The notes below the pieces were generated by a model. The model made no database searches. It was not told where the DNA came from and worked only from the letters and a program-made list of their open reading frames with translations. Made by a program: the position numbers and the translations under genes. Positions 23,412 to 31,902 of a DNA stretch of 64,000 nucleotides are shown in pieces; within the stretch, counting starts at the first letter, position 1; each line of letters starts with the position of its first letter. Origin of the DNA: Verrucomicrobium sp. (GTDB taxonomy: Bacteria; Verrucomicrobiota; Verrucomicrobiia; Methylacidiphilales; UBA1321); the NCBI GenBank assembly GCA_017849585.1, contig JAFIGT010000030.1:62001-126000 (forward strand), written 5' to 3'.

Positions 23412-25977
23412 ACGCGGCGGCATCGACAAAACCCATTCGTTGGGCCAGCCGGGTAAATTCCTTTTCGTCCTTCGGTAGTTTGGAAACACCACTGTTTTGA
23501 TCGCAACGCAGAATCGATTCAATCTTGCGCAAAAAGAGATAATCAGTTCGCCATGATTCCGCCAGTTCCGGCATGTCCTCGCTGAGCCACGACAAGGCAC
23601 TCCACGTACGTGGCTCGCGCAGATGACGCTTCATCAAATAAGCTTGAAGCCCGAACTCAACGTCGATCATTCCTCCCACGCCCGTCTTGAATTCCAAATC
23701 CTTGTGCGCCGCGTCGACACGTTCCGTCTCAATGCGATAGCGCATCTTGGCCACATCCATTGTCAAATCGGTATTCCTGACCTTCTCCTGCCAGATCGGA
23801 TCGATGGCATCCATGAAAGCATCACCCAATGCCTTGTCACCCGCCACGACTCGCGCACGAGTGAAGGCTTGAATCTCCCAGGAGTGCGCCTTGTTTTGGT
23901 AATAATCGCGGTAGGCTTCGAGCGGCACGCAGATTGGTCCCTCGCCATTGGGGCGCAACCGGAAATCAACCGGGAAGAGAATACCCGTTGGAAGAATTTC
24001 CGCCATGAACTTGCTGATTTCCCGGCCTGCGTTTTCATCTTCCCCGACCATGAGGCAATCCAGATCCGAGCCGTAGCTGAGTTCCGCGCCGCCGAATTTG
24101 CCCATGCCGATGATCACGATCGGACTACAAGGCTTTACCTGCTTCACAGCGTAGTCGAGGCAGGCGCGGGCGAGAGCGCTGTATTCGCGTTGAATGATGT
24201 GCAGCTCATCCAAGGCCAGGATATCGCGCAGGAAGATCCGCAGCAATTCGGCCCTCCGATAGCGTCGCGATTCCAAGGCAGGATCGCCTTTCAGGTTCCC
24301 CAGTTCGCGGATGTACTCCTCGGATTTCTTACGGAAATCGAGTGTGCCGGATCGCGCTGCCTCCTCGAAAAGTTCGGGTCGGGCCAGCAACAGTTCCGTG
24401 TAAAATTGGCTCCGGTCAAAAATTTTCAGCAGCAATTCGAGTGCCTTCGGATTGTTTGCCAAGCTCTCGTAGAGCAGGCTGTGCGCGCCGTAGACATCGA
24501 CAAAGCGGACCAACCGGGTGAGACTTAAATCCGGGTCAACACACCGGCGCAGGCTGTTCTCCAGCTCATTGCAAAAACGCTGGAACGAGCGACGCGTCCG
24601 CGGTGAGACATGCCGCTCGCTCTTGCCGGAAGGTTCCAGCGCATCCATGTCCTTGCGCGCATGCTCGGGATCAGTAAAGAAATCGGTGGCAATCATTTCC
24701 CCGCTGCCCGCCACGACGGTTTTGTGCTCAGAAAAGACTTCGTCGAAAATATCCCGTACATTGCGCCGGTGGTGCGCGATTAATTCCTCAAACTCCGACA
24801 GGCCGAGCCCCAGTGTTTCCGCCACTTGCGCGCGTCGGGCCGGATCACGTGGCAGCGAATGCGTTTGCAGATCGGCGACCATTTGCAGGCGATGCTCCAC
24901 CGTGCGCCACCACAGGTAGGCTTCCTTCAAAACCTTGACCTTGGCGGCGGGAAGAATATCGAGCGTCACGGCGGCCGCGAGCGCGGGAAGAGTGGAGCGA
25001 TGCTGGAAATAGGGCAGGCGCGCACCGTTCAAAACCTGAAGCGCCTGCACGATGAATTCGATCTCGCGAATGCCCCCCGTGCCGAGTTTGACGTGCAGAT
25101 CGAGATTCTCCACGCCAACCACTTCGCGTTCGATGCGTTCCTTGATGGCGGCAATTTCTTCGATGATTTCCAGAGAAAGACTGCGGGGGTAGCAAAATGC
25201 CGTGCGCATCTGCTCGAATTCGTAACCGAGTCCTTTGTCGCCCGCCGAGGGACGCGCTTTCAATAGCGCCATGCGCTCCCACGTTTCGCCATAGGCGGCA
25301 TAATAATTCTCACAGGCCTCCAGAGAACTCGCCAACGCACCCGAGTCTCCTTCGGGTCGCAACCGCAGGTCGATGCGGAAAAGATTGCCGTCGCCGGTTT
25401 GCGTGCTGAACGCGCCAATGATCTTTTGCGCAAGACGAATGAAATACTCGCTATAGGTGAATTGCCGGTTGAGTTGGCCTTCCGCACCAAAGAGAAAGAT
25501 GACGTCGATGTCCGAACTGTAATTCAGCTCCTGCCCGCCCAGCTTGCCCATGCCGAGCACGGTGAATTCAGTTTCCGGCTTCCCCCAGCGCTCGATTAAC
25601 GGTTGCTGTGCCACATCGAGAACCACCTGCAAGCAGAAGTCGGCGAGGTCGGATACCTGCCGCATGGTATCCTCCACCGTGATGTAACCCGAAAAATCGT
25701 GAAGGCCGATGCGCAGATATTCGCGCTGCTTCAATTGCCGCAATGCCCGCACTGCAGCTTCGAACGAATTGGCCCCATCACCGGCCAACGTCAACCAGTC
25801 CTGCTTCCACTTGCCGGGCCCGCGTAATTGACGTGGATCGCTGATCTCTGGACTCAGCAGCCATTCGCGCCATTCGGGATGTGCATCGACCTTGGTTCGG
25901 GCTTGTGAGGCATAAGCGATAAAATCAGCATACGCATCGACCGGTTTGGAGTAAGACTTGGCATAAGGCATAAGCAA
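23335..25977 (-). CDS. glnE: Bifunctional glutamine synthetase adenylyltransferase/deadenylylase
   Basis: The 880-residue protein has the two nucleotidyltransferase domains of GlnE. The N-terminal adenylyl-removing domain carries GMGKLGGQELNYSSDID (Asp156, Asp158) and the C-terminal adenylylating domain carries GMGKFGGAELSYGSDLD (near residue 637). Both aspartate pairs are intact, so both activities are expected. It tunes glutamine synthetase I to nitrogen status, usually under PII control; no glnB or glnA is in the window. It is slightly shorter than E. coli GlnE (946), mainly at the N-terminus. Its 3' end overlaps rnc by 77 bp in antisense. Confidence 0.95.
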   Translation of the reverse strand: MLMPYAKSYSKPVDAYADFIAYASQARTKVDAHPEWREWLLSPEISDPRQLRGPGKWKQDWLTLAGDGANSFEAAVRALRQLKQREYLRIGLHDFSGYITVEDTMRQVSDLADFCLQVVLDVAQQPLIERWGKPETEFTVLGMGKLGGQELNYSSDIDVIFLFGAEGQLNRQFTYSEYFIRLAQKIIGAFSTQTGDGNLFRIDLRLRPEGDSGALASSLEACENYYAAYGETWERMALLKARPSAGDKGLGYEFEQMRTAFCYPRSLSLEIIEEIAAIKERIEREVVGVENLDLHVKLGTGGIREIEFIVQALQVLNGARLPYFQHRSTLPALAAAVTLDILPAAKVKVLKEAYLWWRTVEHRLQMVADLQTHSLPRDPARRAQVAETLGLGLSEFEELIAHHRRNVRDIFDEVFSEHKTVVAGSGEMIATDFFTDPEHARKDMDALEPSGKSERHVSPRTRRSFQRFCNELENSLRRCVDPDLSLTRLVRFVDVYGAHSLLYESLANNPKALELLLKIFDRSQFYTELLLARPELFEEAARSGTLDFRKKSEEYIRELGNLKGDPALESRRYRRAELLRIFLRDILALDELHIIQREYSALARACLDYAVKQVKPCSPIVIIGMGKFGGAELSYGSDLDCLMVGEDENAGREISKFMAEILPTGILFPVDFRLRPNGEGPICVPLEAYRDYYQNKAHSWEIQAFTRARVVAGDKALGDAFMDAIDPIWQEKVRNTDLTMDVAKMRYRIETERVDAAHKDLEFKTGVGGMIDVEFGLQAYLMKRHLREPRTWSALSWLSEDMPELAESWRTDYLFLRKIESILRCDQNSGVSKLPKDEKEFTRLAQRMGFVDAAAFKEFYDQTRARIRAGYETLMPPVPR

Positions 25978-26088
25978 CAGAGGGGCAAGAGATTACCGAG
26001 TGAGGCGCAGTCTACGAAATTTTTTGCTACGACGCACTCATATTCGCACACTTGATTGCACTCCGCTTATGCTCCAGATTGAACGTTC

Positions 26089-26442
26089 ATGTTTGTGCAA
26101 CTTCTTTTGGCGTTTGTCCTGTTGACCTGCTCCAACGCGTTTATGACTTACGCGTGGTATGGACATCTCCGCATGAATCAATTCGTAATGTGGCAGGCGG
26201 TGCTTTTCAGTTGGGGCATTGCGTTTTTCGAATATTGTCTGCAGGTGCCCGCCAATCGCCTTGCCTATGGGACGTTCAGCGGGTACCAGTTGAAAATCAT
26301 GCAGGAAGCCATCTCGCTTTCGGTTTTCATGATCTTCGCGTTTTATTATCTCGGTGAACCGCTCAAATGGAAGTATGCGATCTCGCTGAGCTTGATTGCT
26401 CTTGCGGTGGGCATTGCCTTCAGCGACCTTGGGGGAAAATGA
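26089..26442 (+). CDS. DUF486 / DMT-superfamily small membrane protein
   Basis: The 117-residue protein has four hydrophobic helices spaced through its length, and the conserved core NAFMTYAWYGHL, WGIAFFEYCLQVPANR and YLGEPLKWKYAIS matches DUF486, a family related to small drug/metabolite transporters. Its substrate is unknown. Its stop overlaps the rhomboid start as ATGA, so the two are translationally coupled. The 111-bp region to the divergent glnE gene must hold promoters for both; none stands out. Confidence 0.85.
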   Translation: MFVQLLLAFVLLTCSNAFMTYAWYGHLRMNQFVMWQAVLFSWGIAFFEYCLQVPANRLAYGTFSGYQLKIMQEAISLSVFMIFAFYYLGEPLKWKYAISLSLIALAVGIAFSDLGGK

Positions 26443-27137
26443 CGCCGGATCAATCCGACCCCATTCCCTCCATGGCGGCCTGGCATTGGGAGCAGATGTA
26501 CCCGCCTTACCGGCGCTACAACGCCCCAGCCACCATCGTCATCGTCGCCACCACGATTGCTGTCTTTTTTGTTCAGCTCTACTTCCATTACTTCCACCAC
26601 TCCGAATGGGTGGCGAACCTGCTGGCATTTAGTCCGGAGACTTTTGAGGAAGGTGACTATTGGCGAATCGTTACTTACGCGTGGATTCACTCCGAGGAAC
26701 TCCCCATTCACATCCTCTTCAACATGCTAATGGTCTGGGCTCTGGGTGGCGAAATCGAACGCATTCTGGGCAGTCTTCGCTTTCTCATCCTCTATTTTGG
26801 CGGGGTTATTGCGGCTGCTCTCGTTTTTTGGATGTGGTCGCCGTTCGATTCCGAAGCGGTCGCCGGGGCCAGCGGTGCGGCCTTTGCCCTATTGACCTCC
26901 CTCGCCGTGCTTTGCCCGACGCGAAGGTTGAATGTCCTGTTGCTCCTCGTAATTCCGATGCGGATGAAGGTGGTGACGCTCGCGTGGGTCACCTGCGCCG
27001 TCGAACTGATCTGTCAGATCTTCGGCTTTCTGGATTTTATCAGTCATACAGCCCATCTCGGCGGAGCGCTTTTTGGAGTCATACTCACGTTTCTGCTGAA
27101 ACCCAAGCGGCCCAAACCGATGGTTTTTCCGATTTAG
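26439..27137 (+). CDS. Rhomboid intramembrane serine protease
   Basis: The 232-residue protein has about six membrane helices. The catalytic serine is Ser145 in AGASGAAFA, the histidine partner is His206 in SHTAHLGGALFG, and the oxyanion-side residues His91 and Asn95 are in HILFNMLMVW. All active-site positions are intact, so it should cleave membrane protein substrates; which ones is unknown. The ATG at 26439 overlaps the DUF486 stop. It has no extra N- or C-terminal domain beyond a 30-residue cytoplasmic lead. Confidence 0.92.
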   Translation: MTPDQSDPIPSMAAWHWEQMYPPYRRYNAPATIVIVATTIAVFFVQLYFHYFHHSEWVANLLAFSPETFEEGDYWRIVTYAWIHSEELPIHILFNMLMVWALGGEIERILGSLRFLILYFGGVIAAALVFWMWSPFDSEAVAGASGAAFALLTSLAVLCPTRRLNVLLLLVIPMRMKVVTLAWVTCAVELICQIFGFLDFISHTAHLGGALFGVILTFLLKPKRPKPMVFPI

Positions 27138-27176
27138 GCATTGGCCTTTTCTCTTCGACTTGATACTCTCTATCGC

Positions 27177-27599
27177 ATGGTAACTCAGCGGATGATCGCT
27201 TTGATCGGAGTTCTGCTTCTGGCCGGATGCGCGGCCGATCCCCAACGTCAAAAGGACATGGCCGTTGTTTCCTCCAGCGGTGTACCGACGATTACGTCGG
27301 CCAAGATGGAGTATAATCAGCCCCTCGATCTGGACGACATCATCGCGCTTTCTAAGCAAAAAGTTAGCGATGAGATCATCATCCGGTACCTGAAAGCCCG
27401 CCGGACCATTTATTCACCCGATCCCCAGGCACTCGAACGACTGCGCGCCGCCGGTGTCAGCCAGGGAGTCATCAATTATATCCTCTCCACCCCCTCCCTG
27501 TACGCCATGGACCGTGACCGGCAGATTCACATAAACCAATCCACGGAGCCGGTTCGTGACCCTCTCCTGAACGGACAGGTCGCCCCACGAGGGCACTGA
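27177..27599 (+). CDS. Small lipoprotein of unknown function
   Basis: The 140-residue protein has a lipoprotein signal peptide ending in the lipobox LLAGC (Cys18). The mature part has a helical motif LDLDDIIALSKQKVSDEI followed by LRAAGVSQGVINYIL, a pattern of paired helix units seen in several lipoproteins of PVC bacteria as I recall. No function is known. The ATG at 27177 was chosen because it fits the signal peptide. It lies between the rhomboid gene and the pseudouridine synthase gene and is read in the same direction. Confidence 0.7.
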   Translation: MVTQRMIALIGVLLLAGCAADPQRQKDMAVVSSSGVPTITSAKMEYNQPLDLDDIIALSKQKVSDEIIIRYLKARRTIYSPDPQALERLRAAGVSQGVINYILSTPSLYAMDRDRQIHINQSTEPVRDPLLNGQVAPRGH

Positions 27600-27602
27600 A
27601 AA

Positions 27603-28403
27603 TTGGCAGCCACTATTTCCCTGCATCCGTTCATGCCGTTTTTTTCCACTCATTTGGCGCCGCCATCGTCGCCTCACGTGGTTGCTGCGACGGAAGATTT
27701 TGCGGTGATCGCCAAGCCGGCCCACCTGCTGATTCACCCCACACGACCCGATGGCCAGTTCACTCTCCTCGAGTGGTTGCGCAAGCATTATCCCGATCGC
27801 GAGGTCTCTCTGGTCAACCGACTCGATCGCGAGACGACCGGCCTTGTCCTTGCGGCGTTGAATCCGGCAGCTGCCTCCGCATTGGGGCAGATGACGATGC
27901 GCCGGGAGATTCACAAGGAATACCTGGCCCTAGTCAAGGGTTGCCCCGAGATGGCGGAAGCGATCATCGACATGCCCATCGGCCGGATGGGGTTGGACGA
28001 AACCAACCCCGTGCACGTGCGCCAATGCGTCCGCGATGACGGTGCTCCGGCGCAAACCGAATACCGGGTACTTTCGTCCAGTGGGGGGTACAGCCTTCTC
28101 CGGGTCAAGACCATGACGGGGCGCCTGCACCAGATTCGCGTCCATCTTGCCTCGATCGGGACACCCGTGGTGGGCGATAAAATTTACGGCCCCGATCCCA
28201 CGCTTTATCTGAAATTCATTGCTGAGGGTTGGACGCCCGAACTCGAACAGGTGCTCAGCCTGAATCATCACGCCCTGCACGCCTATTCCATGAGCTTTAG
28301 CTGGCAGGGGGAAACCCTCCGTTGGAGCTATCCCCTGCCCGACGATCTGGCTGACTTCATTATTGCCCGCATGAGTTCGGCCGAATCACTGCTGCTGGGC
28401 TGA
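27603..28403 (+). CDS. RluA-family pseudouridine synthase
   Basis: The 266-residue protein lacks an S4 domain and consists of the RluA catalytic domain. The catalytic Asp is in NRLDRETTGL, where most homologues read HRLDxxTSG, and GRLHQIRVHLASIG is the second conserved block. It isomerises uridine in rRNA or tRNA; the target site is not predictable. The listed start is a TTG three bases after the lipoprotein stop; an ATG at 27633 is equally possible. The last 18 bp overlap the convergent transglutaminase gene. Confidence 0.9.
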   Translation: MAATISLHPFMPFFSTHLAPPSSPHVVAATEDFAVIAKPAHLLIHPTRPDGQFTLLEWLRKHYPDREVSLVNRLDRETTGLVLAALNPAAASALGQMTMRREIHKEYLALVKGCPEMAEAIIDMPIGRMGLDETNPVHVRQCVRDDGAPAQTEYRVLSSSGGYSLLRVKTMTGRLHQIRVHLASIGTPVVGDKIYGPDPTLYLKFIAEGWTPELEQVLSLNHHALHAYSMSFSWQGETLRWSYPLPDDLADFIIARMSSAESLLLG

Positions 28404-29297
28404 AGATTGCTGCGACAGCATCGCATCCAGCGGATGCACCGATACACCGACGCGCAGACTGTGCTGGCCGCCACCTAAAATAACACCTCGAAGCGGACTC
28501 ACATCGCCATAATCGCGCCCCCAAGCCACGGTGATGTGGCGGTCGGAAACCATCAGGTTGTTTGTCGGATCCATATCGATCCAGCCCTGACCGGGAACGA
28601 AGACTGAAATCCAGGCGTGGGAGGCGTCCGTGCCGTGCAATTTTTCCTGTCCCGGCGGCGGATCAGTTTCGATGTAACCGCTGACATAACGCGCCGCCAA
28701 CCCCATCGAACGCAGACAGCCAATTTGCAGATGAGCGAAGTCCTGACAGACGCCCCGGCGCGAAGTAAGCACCGTCCGCAACGGCGTGCTGACTGTCGTC
28801 GCAGTGGGATCAAAAGTGAAATCCTCGTAGATACGGCGCGTTAAATCGAGCGCACCCTCCAGCAGAGGGCGGTCCTTTGGAAACGACGGGCGGGCGTAGT
28901 CCTCCAGTTCACGGGAGCATTTCACGAGCATGGAATCGAACAGGAGCTGATAGATATCCAGCCCCTCTGCACTCAGATCATTCGGTAACGATTCCCGAAC
29001 GGTTTCCCATGGCGGTGTCTGCGCCGGAACCAACGGCAGCCGCGTCAGCACCTCCACATCGCTCGTGGCTTCCACCTGAAAATATTGATGCGTTTCCTGC
29101 AGGATAAAGATAGCCGTCGTATTACCGAAGGAATCGACACGGTCATGCAGTACCGCCGGTTGCGGACTCACCCGGAGCGAGTGCCGTCGCGTCCGCTGGC
29201 TCGGAGTCGAACGCGGCGACAAATGGGCCAGGTGATGCGCCAGCGTGACCGGTGCGCTGTAATGATATTCCGTTAGGTGCGAAATGCGGTAAATCAT
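28386..29297 (-). CDS. Transglutaminase-like cysteine protease of the ATP-grasp/alpha-E cluster
   Basis: The 303-residue protein has the N-terminal beta domain common to this group (YRISHLTEYHYSAPVTLAHH) and a transglutaminase-core domain with Cys184 (RRGVCQDFAH), His227 (DASHAWISVF) and Asp243 (DMDPTNN). It has no signal peptide and is probably cytoplasmic. Its start overlaps the stop of the ATP-grasp/alpha-E gene (ATGA-type junction at 29294-29297), so it is translated after it. In this gene family it is predicted to cleave or transfer peptides made or modified by the ligase; no member has a settled function that I know. Confidence 0.88.
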   Translation of the reverse strand: MIYRISHLTEYHYSAPVTLAHHLAHLSPRSTPSQRTRRHSLRVSPQPAVLHDRVDSFGNTTAIFILQETHQYFQVEATSDVEVLTRLPLVPAQTPPWETVRESLPNDLSAEGLDIYQLLFDSMLVKCSRELEDYARPSFPKDRPLLEGALDLTRRIYEDFTFDPTATTVSTPLRTVLTSRRGVCQDFAHLQIGCLRSMGLAARYVSGYIETDPPPGQEKLHGTDASHAWISVFVPGQGWIDMDPTNNLMVSDRHITVAWGRDYGDVSPLRGVILGGGQHSLRVGVSVHPLDAMLSQQSSAQQQ

Positions 29298-31870
29298 TGG
29301 CTCTGGATTTGCATACCGAGGGCGTTCAGTTCGCGCGCCGTCGCGGCGTGACTGAAATAGCGCAGGGTCAATTGATCCGAAAATTGCGGCAGACTGCGCC
29401 CGATCGAATCGAGTAATTGAGAGAGATTGGTTCGGTGATTCTCATTGTGGGAATTCGCATGCGAAAGCGAGTCCAGATCAGCGAGCCGCACATTAGCCAG
29501 CGCGCCAAGCACGATCTTTTTCGCCTGACTCGGTAGCACATCTTCTGGTTCATGCGGCAGGTAATCCATATGATGTAAAATCTCCGCCAATTGAAAAGCC
29601 AGCGACCGGGGATTATCCTCGTCGGTCAGCAATAAATCGAGCACGCCCGTCAGGTGTGCGGTGCCAAAATAACGCGAACGATACGTCATCGTGCTATCGC
29701 CGATGTCCAGTAAGGCTTCATGCAGCGATGACTCTTCGTCCTGTGCCTTGGTGACGGTAGCCTGCAGCAGGCGCACCAGGAAAAGCGAGCGTTCCAGCCG
29801 GCGTCCAATATCCAGGAAACGCCACCCGGGCCCGCGCACCATGTTCTCCATTTCCATTCCGCCGAAGGCGGCGAGAATCGTGACGATATTATTGAGCAGC
29901 ACGATGCCTTCGCCTGGTTGGAAAGAGGCGGACGCACCCGCAGGCAACGCCTCGTGCACAAGGTAGTTGAGAATGCGCCACACATCGGGCGAAATACGAT
30001 CCCGCAACGACGAGGCAATCCAATGCACTCGCCCGATCATGTCGCGCAAGCCTCCGGGATTATCCTTCGCGAACACGGAGGACATCACATCCTGTTGCAA
30101 CCGCGCCAGCTCATCAGGATCAGACAAATCGCGCGGAGGTGTCGCAATCAGGCCCATCATTTGTGGCGCGGAGATCAGTTGCCCCAGGCAGGGAGACGAA
30201 CGCAAGGCGGATTCATCGGAAAGATTTTGCAGTACCGTGCGCAACAGGCGGACGGAGGCGTCGCACCGTTCCGTATAACGCCCTAGCCAGAAGAGATTGT
30301 CCGCTACGCGGCTGGCCAGATCGTTGCCACCCCGGCGCAATTCCAACCGCGCCAACTGGGCGCGAGCCACGGCCGTTTCTTCCTCCGAGCAACCACCGAG
30401 AATCCAGGTGTCCTTGCTGCCATCGCCTCGCTGCATGGAAACCATGCCTTGATCGGGCGAGGCGGCCACGCGGGTGAGCCCTCCGGGCAATACGTGATAA
30501 CTGCCGTTGCGGGCGACGAGGAAAACGCGCACGACGACCGGACGCGATTCCAGCTTGCCGTTGACGAGGGCCGGAGCGCTCGACATGGCGATTTGTTCGT
30601 GGCCCGTGAAATCGTGCGGCCGGAACCGCATGCGCTGGATGAGTTCGTTTTTTTCCTCCCGCGATAGCGTCGAGCGAATGAACGGGCCCGCCCGTTCCGG
30701 ACCGAAGGTGGGACGCACCGTGAGGTCGTCCAAATGATCGCAAACATACTCGAACGCTTTTTTATGGCCACACCACCACGTTGCCACGGAGGGCATTTTC
30801 AGATCCTCACCCAACAAGTGACGGCAGAGTGGATTCAGGAACGCGCGTAACGCGGGAATTTCAATCAGCCCGCTCCCCAGCGCGTTGACAACCGCCACAT
30901 GCCCTGCGGCAACTGCCTGCAGCAGTCCCGCCACGCCAAGCGTGGAATCACTTCGCAGTTCGAGCGGATCGCAAAAGTCTTCATCGAGTCGGCGCAGAAT
31001 GACGTCGACCTGCTGTAGCCCGCCGAGCGCCTTCAGATAAACCCGGTTGTCGCGTACAGTGAGATCTCCTCCTTCAACCAGTGTATAACCGAGGTACCGC
31101 GCCAGGTAGACATGCTCGTAATAGGTTTCATTGTAGGGGCCGGGGGTAAGCAACACCACGCGGGGGTTGTCTTTTCCGTGGGGGGCCTGCCGCTCAATGG
31201 TCTCGCGCAGCATGACGAAGAAACTGTGCAATCGCTTTACATCGCAATCACGAAAGGCTTCCGAAAGCATGCGCAGAACGACCATACGATTCTCCAGCGC
31301 GTAGCCTGCGCCGGAAGGCGATTGTGTACGGTCATTCACCACCCACCATTGACCATCCGGGGAGCGAGCCAGATCGGCGGCATAGAGATGCAAATAGGTA
31401 TCCTCGGCCACCGGTACCCCGACACAGGGGCGCAAAAAATTGGGGTGCCCGAGGACGAGTGCCGGAGGAAAAAAGCCTTCGCGCAGTAATCTCTGAGGAC
31501 CATACAAATCCCGCAAAATCAGGTTTAACAACGTTGCTCGCTGAATCAGCGCCTCGCCAATCCGTTTCCACTCCTCACCGTCAATGATAAACGGAATTGG
31601 ATCCAACTGCCAGGGCCTCTCCATGCCTTGCGGATCGCCGTAGACATTATAGGTCATGCCCTGCTGCTGCATCAGTCGCGCGGCAGATTCCCAGCGTCGT
31701 GTGATTTCCGGCAATCCGATTGACTGCAGATCCTTCATGAATGTCATCCATTGCGGACGCATTGCTCCAGAGCCATCCATCAATTCATCAAACGACGACG
31801 AAGACGCTGCGTAGCTTTCGGAGAGCGACGACAGGTTCTCGGTGGAATCGGCAACGGCGGAATCGGACAT
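29294..31870 (-). CDS. Fused circularly permuted ATP-grasp ligase and alpha-E domain protein
   Basis: The 858-residue protein joins two parts often found as separate genes. Residues about 40-510 match the circularly permuted ATP-grasp-type proteins (DUF404/DUF407), with VVNDRTQSPSGAGYALENR, LTPGPYNETYYEHVYLAR and LRRLDEDFCDPLELR blocks. Residues about 520-850 match the alpha-E domain (DUF403), starting ASRVADNLFWLGRYTERCD. The ATP-grasp half should activate a carboxylate and form an amide bond; the alpha-E half is helical and of unknown role. The ATG at 31870 (MSDSAVADS) fits; upstream codons in frame would extend into the neighbouring gene. An acidic, Ser-rich lead of about 35 residues precedes the domain. 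Confidence 0.88.
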   Translation of the reverse strand: MSDSAVADSTENLSSLSESYAASSSSFDELMDGSGAMRPQWMTFMKDLQSIGLPEITRRWESAARLMQQQGMTYNVYGDPQGMERPWQLDPIPFIIDGEEWKRIGEALIQRATLLNLILRDLYGPQRLLREGFFPPALVLGHPNFLRPCVGVPVAEDTYLHLYAADLARSPDGQWWVVNDRTQSPSGAGYALENRMVVLRMLSEAFRDCDVKRLHSFFVMLRETIERQAPHGKDNPRVVLLTPGPYNETYYEHVYLARYLGYTLVEGGDLTVRDNRVYLKALGGLQQVDVILRRLDEDFCDPLELRSDSTLGVAGLLQAVAAGHVAVVNALGSGLIEIPALRAFLNPLCRHLLGEDLKMPSVATWWCGHKKAFEYVCDHLDDLTVRPTFGPERAGPFIRSTLSREEKNELIQRMRFRPHDFTGHEQIAMSSAPALVNGKLESRPVVVRVFLVARNGSYHVLPGGLTRVAASPDQGMVSMQRGDGSKDTWILGGCSEEETAVARAQLARLELRRGGNDLASRVADNLFWLGRYTERCDASVRLLRTVLQNLSDESALRSSPCLGQLISAPQMMGLIATPPRDLSDPDELARLQQDVMSSVFAKDNPGGLRDMIGRVHWIASSLRDRISPDVWRILNYLVHEALPAGASASFQPGEGIVLLNNIVTILAAFGGMEMENMVRGPGWRFLDIGRRLERSLFLVRLLQATVTKAQDEESSLHEALLDIGDSTMTYRSRYFGTAHLTGVLDLLLTDEDNPRSLAFQLAEILHHMDYLPHEPEDVLPSQAKKIVLGALANVRLADLDSLSHANSHNENHRTNLSQLLDSIGRSLPQFSDQLTLRYFSHAATARELNALGMQIQSQ

Positions 31871-31902
31871 GATACAAAGACCAAAAGGCTTTGATTTCTC
31901 TT